Shown here one piece after another: positions 62,127-64,000 of a DNA stretch of 64,000 nt. Position numbers and translations under genes: made by a program. Source of the stretch: Vibrio tubiashii (GTDB lineage: Bacteria > Pseudomonadota > Gammaproteobacteria > Enterobacterales > Vibrionaceae); contig JRWQ01000014.1 in assembly GCA_000775715.1 (NCBI GenBank), positions 62,001 to 126,000 on the forward strand, written 5' to 3'. Below the pieces are notes generated by a model. That model was not told the origin of the DNA. It saw only the letters and a program-made list of their open reading frames with translations, and did no database searches. Numbering within the stretch: the first letter of the stretch is position 1; each line of letters starts with the position of its first letter.

Positions 62127-64000
62127 TTAGCTAAACGCTTTATTAATGGGGGTTAGAAGACGTTTAATCAGACTGTTTACAACTAAACCAAGTGTGAAAA
62201 ACGTACCTATAGGTAACAACACCCACAATTGCCAATGAAGTTGTGGATCGAGCTCGAAGCCTAAGACCATAATCGCGCCAACCACAAGTTCAGCACCTAT
62301 AATGGCAATCAATCCAGCGACAGTTGCCATCAAGCCATACTCTGCCCATATCGTTCGTTCTACCCGCTTTTTACTTGCTCCTAAAGTGCGATACAGCTGA
62401 ATCTCTTCCTGACGCTGACCTAAACTTAGTCTTAACAAGGTAAAAATCAACAGCAACCCCGACGCGACACCTATCCCAGCAAGCAGCGTTATTGACCAAA
62501 CGATTTGACCGAGCAACTGCTGTATCTTTTCTCCCATGACACGTATATCCATTAAACTGACTGTTGGGTGCGCGCGTGAAAGTTTGTTTAGCAATGAATC
62601 GTGGCTCTGTTCGACTCTGAAACTAATCAAATAGGTCGCCGAAATGTCACGAAGCACATCTGGGGTAAAGATAAAGTAGAAGTTCGGTTTCATGTCGCGC
62701 CATTCAACCGCTCGAATAGAGTTAACTTTTGCGTTCACCTCAACACTGTTGATAATAAATTTAAGCTCATCACCGATATTAATCGCCAAATCTTGTGCTA
62801 TGTCAGCCTCTACAGAAACACCACCATGCTCAGTCCAAGTTCCTGATACTAGCTCGTTGTGCGCTGGAATGCCTTCAGCAAAGGTAAAGTTAAGTTCTCT
62901 TCGCAAGGCATCACTGCCCTCATCACCTTTAACTCTTTCCTTCGCATCTTGACCATCTACACTGACTAAACGGCCACGAATGATTGGATAAGCCTCTGAA
63001 CGTTCGATACCTGCACTGTCTAACACCCCCAAATAGGCATCTTTCTCGTAGGGAGCGATATTTAATGCGAACGCGTTTGGTGCATTCTCCGGTAATGTGC
63101 GCTGCCAGTCGGTCAACAGATCAGTCCTTACTAACCACATGATTGATAACAACATTAGCGACAATGCTAAAGCGCCAAATTGAATACCAGTAGCCAGTGG
63201 CGAACGATTTATCCTGCTCAGTGCCAATTTTAGCGCCGCACCCAGTGGTGCTTTACCAATAATCCGGGTCAACACCACGCTCGCAATCGCGAGTACTGCA
63301 AACAGCGCTATGATTCCACCTAGTACAATCCAAACTAGCAAGTTTTCATGATAAATAATCAGCATTGGGATAATGGGGACAATGACTAAGGCATAAGGTG
63401 CTTTAGAGTTACCAGTTTGCGCTCGAGGCTGCATCACGTTCACTGCGCTAACATTGGTTAATCCAATAAGAGGGATACCCAGTGCCGGTACCGCGATTAG
63501 CAAGCTCGTTGCCAACGCAATCAAGATTGGCTTAACGCCATAGCTCGGCAATGGGTTTGGCAGCAACTCCCCCAAGGGTATTCGCAGCAAATATTCCAGA
63601 ACAACACCAAAAGAGACACCAAGAATAACAGCAGTTAGTAGAAGTATTGTCACCTGAATTAATAACCAGCGTGTAATCCAGACTTTACTTGCTCCCAAGC
63701 TCTTAAGCATTGCGATAGTTCTACGCCTTGACGCAACATAGTGCTGACAAGTGAGCACCAGTGTTGTCGCTGCCATGATCACGACTATCGCAACAGTTAG
63801 CGATAGGTATTGTTGCGTACGCTGAAAAACTTCGTTGGTTCGACTAGCACTGTTCTGGTCACGCCAACGATCACTTGGCGTCAACTTAATGTTCTCTTTG
63901 AGCTTCTCAATATCAATTGCATCGCCGTTGATAAACTTACTAAATCGGACTCTACTGCCGAGTTGAACGGCACCTGTTTTACCTACGTCGCTAATATGGA
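62127..64000 (-). CDS. ABC-transporter permease of the FtsX/YbbP type, 5' end beyond the window
   Basis: The frame is open to the window edge, so about 623 C-terminal residues are present; a TTG at 63884 is only internal. Two FtsX-type blocks are visible, each with membrane helices around a large periplasmic region: LKSLGASKVWITRWLLIQ near the start and LYRTLGASKKRVERTIWAEY near the end are the repeated cytoplasmic loops of such permeases. Proteins of this kind (YbbP, LolC-like) export lipophilic or peptide substrates with a separate ATPase, which should lie past the edge. Confidence 0.85.
   Translation of the reverse strand, partial: HISDVGKTGAVQLGSRVRFSKFINGDAIDIEKLKENIKLTPSDRWRDQNSASRTNEVFQRTQQYLSLTVAIVVIMAATTLVLTCQHYVASRRRTIAMLKSLGASKVWITRWLLIQVTILLLTAVILGVSFGVVLEYLLRIPLGELLPNPLPSYGVKPILIALATSLLIAVPALGIPLIGLTNVSAVNVMQPRAQTGNSKAPYALVIVPIIPMLIIYHENLLVWIVLGGIIALFAVLAIASVVLTRIIGKAPLGAALKLALSRINRSPLATGIQFGALALSLMLLSIMWLVRTDLLTDWQRTLPENAPNAFALNIAPYEKDAYLGVLDSAGIERSEAYPIIRGRLVSVDGQDAKERVKGDEGSDALRRELNFTFAEGIPAHNELVSGTWTEHGGVSVEADIAQDLAINIGDELKFIINSVEVNAKVNSIRAVEWRDMKPNFYFIFTPDVLRDISATYLISFRVEQSHDSLLNKLSRAHPTVSLMDIRVMGEKIQQLLGQIVWSITLLAGIGVASGLLLIFTLLRLSLGQRQEEIQLYRTLGASKKRVERTIWAEYGLMATVAGLIAIIGAELVVGAIMVLGFELDPQLHWQLWVLLPIGTFFTLGLVVNSLIKRLLTPINKAFS

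Noticed and set aside
1..64000. tRNA, rRNA, CRISPR array or prophage
   Set aside because: No repeat-spacer pattern, no rRNA-like or cloverleaf sequence and no cluster of phage-type genes was seen on either strand.

Overview
The window looks like a piece of a Vibrio genome, probably the smaller chromosome (chromosome II). The protein families, moderate GC content and gene neighbourhoods fit Vibrio: kbl-tdh, an HD-GYP protein next to zwf-pgl-gnd, and narQP back to back with napFDABC all sit on chromosome II in V. cholerae, from memory of that genome. The species cannot be fixed without a search. There are no rRNA or tRNA genes, no CRISPR array and no intact insertion sequence. Both window edges cut genes: a Pat-type acetyltransferase on the left and an FtsX/YbbP-type permease on the right.

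Layout. 1-6.3 kb: the acetyltransferase, an arsR regulator followed by a small remnant of an Acr3-like arsenite pump, a GFA protein, a small MscS channel, a DM13 protein and pepT. 6.3-15.5 kb: a possible orphan small RNA, two Vibrio proteins I do not recognise, the threonine-degrading kbl-tdh pair with a divergent LysR gene, a PepSY membrane protein with a DUF2946 protein, cytochrome b562, a YcdX-like PHP phosphoesterase and an SRPBCC protein. 15.6-22.6 kb: a large HD-GYP phosphodiesterase, then the zwf-pgl-gnd operon. 22.6-31.5 kb: a 45-residue protein, a LysR gene divergent from a Fur/CRP-flanked TonB receptor, a 25-residue membrane protein, an SgrR-like regulator, a MenI/YdiI-like thioesterase, a LoiP-like M48 protease and an M50 protease. 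31.7-40.7 kb: PhnA, DUF1223, a 63-residue protein behind an FNR box, a TerC exporter with a manganese riboswitch, a MITE, a cytoplasmic 5'-nucleotidase-family enzyme with a 31-residue protein, the OLD-family protein YbjD, DUF1097 and a LysR gene. 40.9-54.6 kb: a FocA-CBS fusion, YceI/YceJ, an EAL protein, DcuC, NarP/NarQ and napFDABC plus a 45-residue membrane protein. 54.7-64 kb: galE, a diguanylate cyclase, pxpABC, an FAD oxidoreductase, a DnaA-box cluster and the permease.

How the parts fit. The 40-55 kb stretch is an anaerobic-respiration block: a formate/nitrite channel, an anaerobic C4-dicarboxylate carrier, the nitrate two-component system and its target, periplasmic nitrate reductase. 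The nap promoter shows an FNR-like box, a perfect NarP 7-2-7 palindrome and a -10 hexamer in order. Perfect FNR boxes also occur before zwf and before the 63-residue gene. Three c-di-GMP enzymes (HD-GYP, EAL, GGDEF) are dispersed along the window.

Best leads for follow-up: the yybP-ykoY riboswitch and its Shine-Dalgarno switch before terC, with a MITE just upstream of the terC promoter; the deleted acr3 gene with its operator still in place; the DnaA-box cluster near 62.0 kb; four small proteins (25, 31, 45 and 45 residues) with good ribosome binding sites; the HD-GYP domain split by a long insertion; and the palindrome between divergent lysR and focA-CBS genes. All assignments come from reading the sequence; no database search was run.
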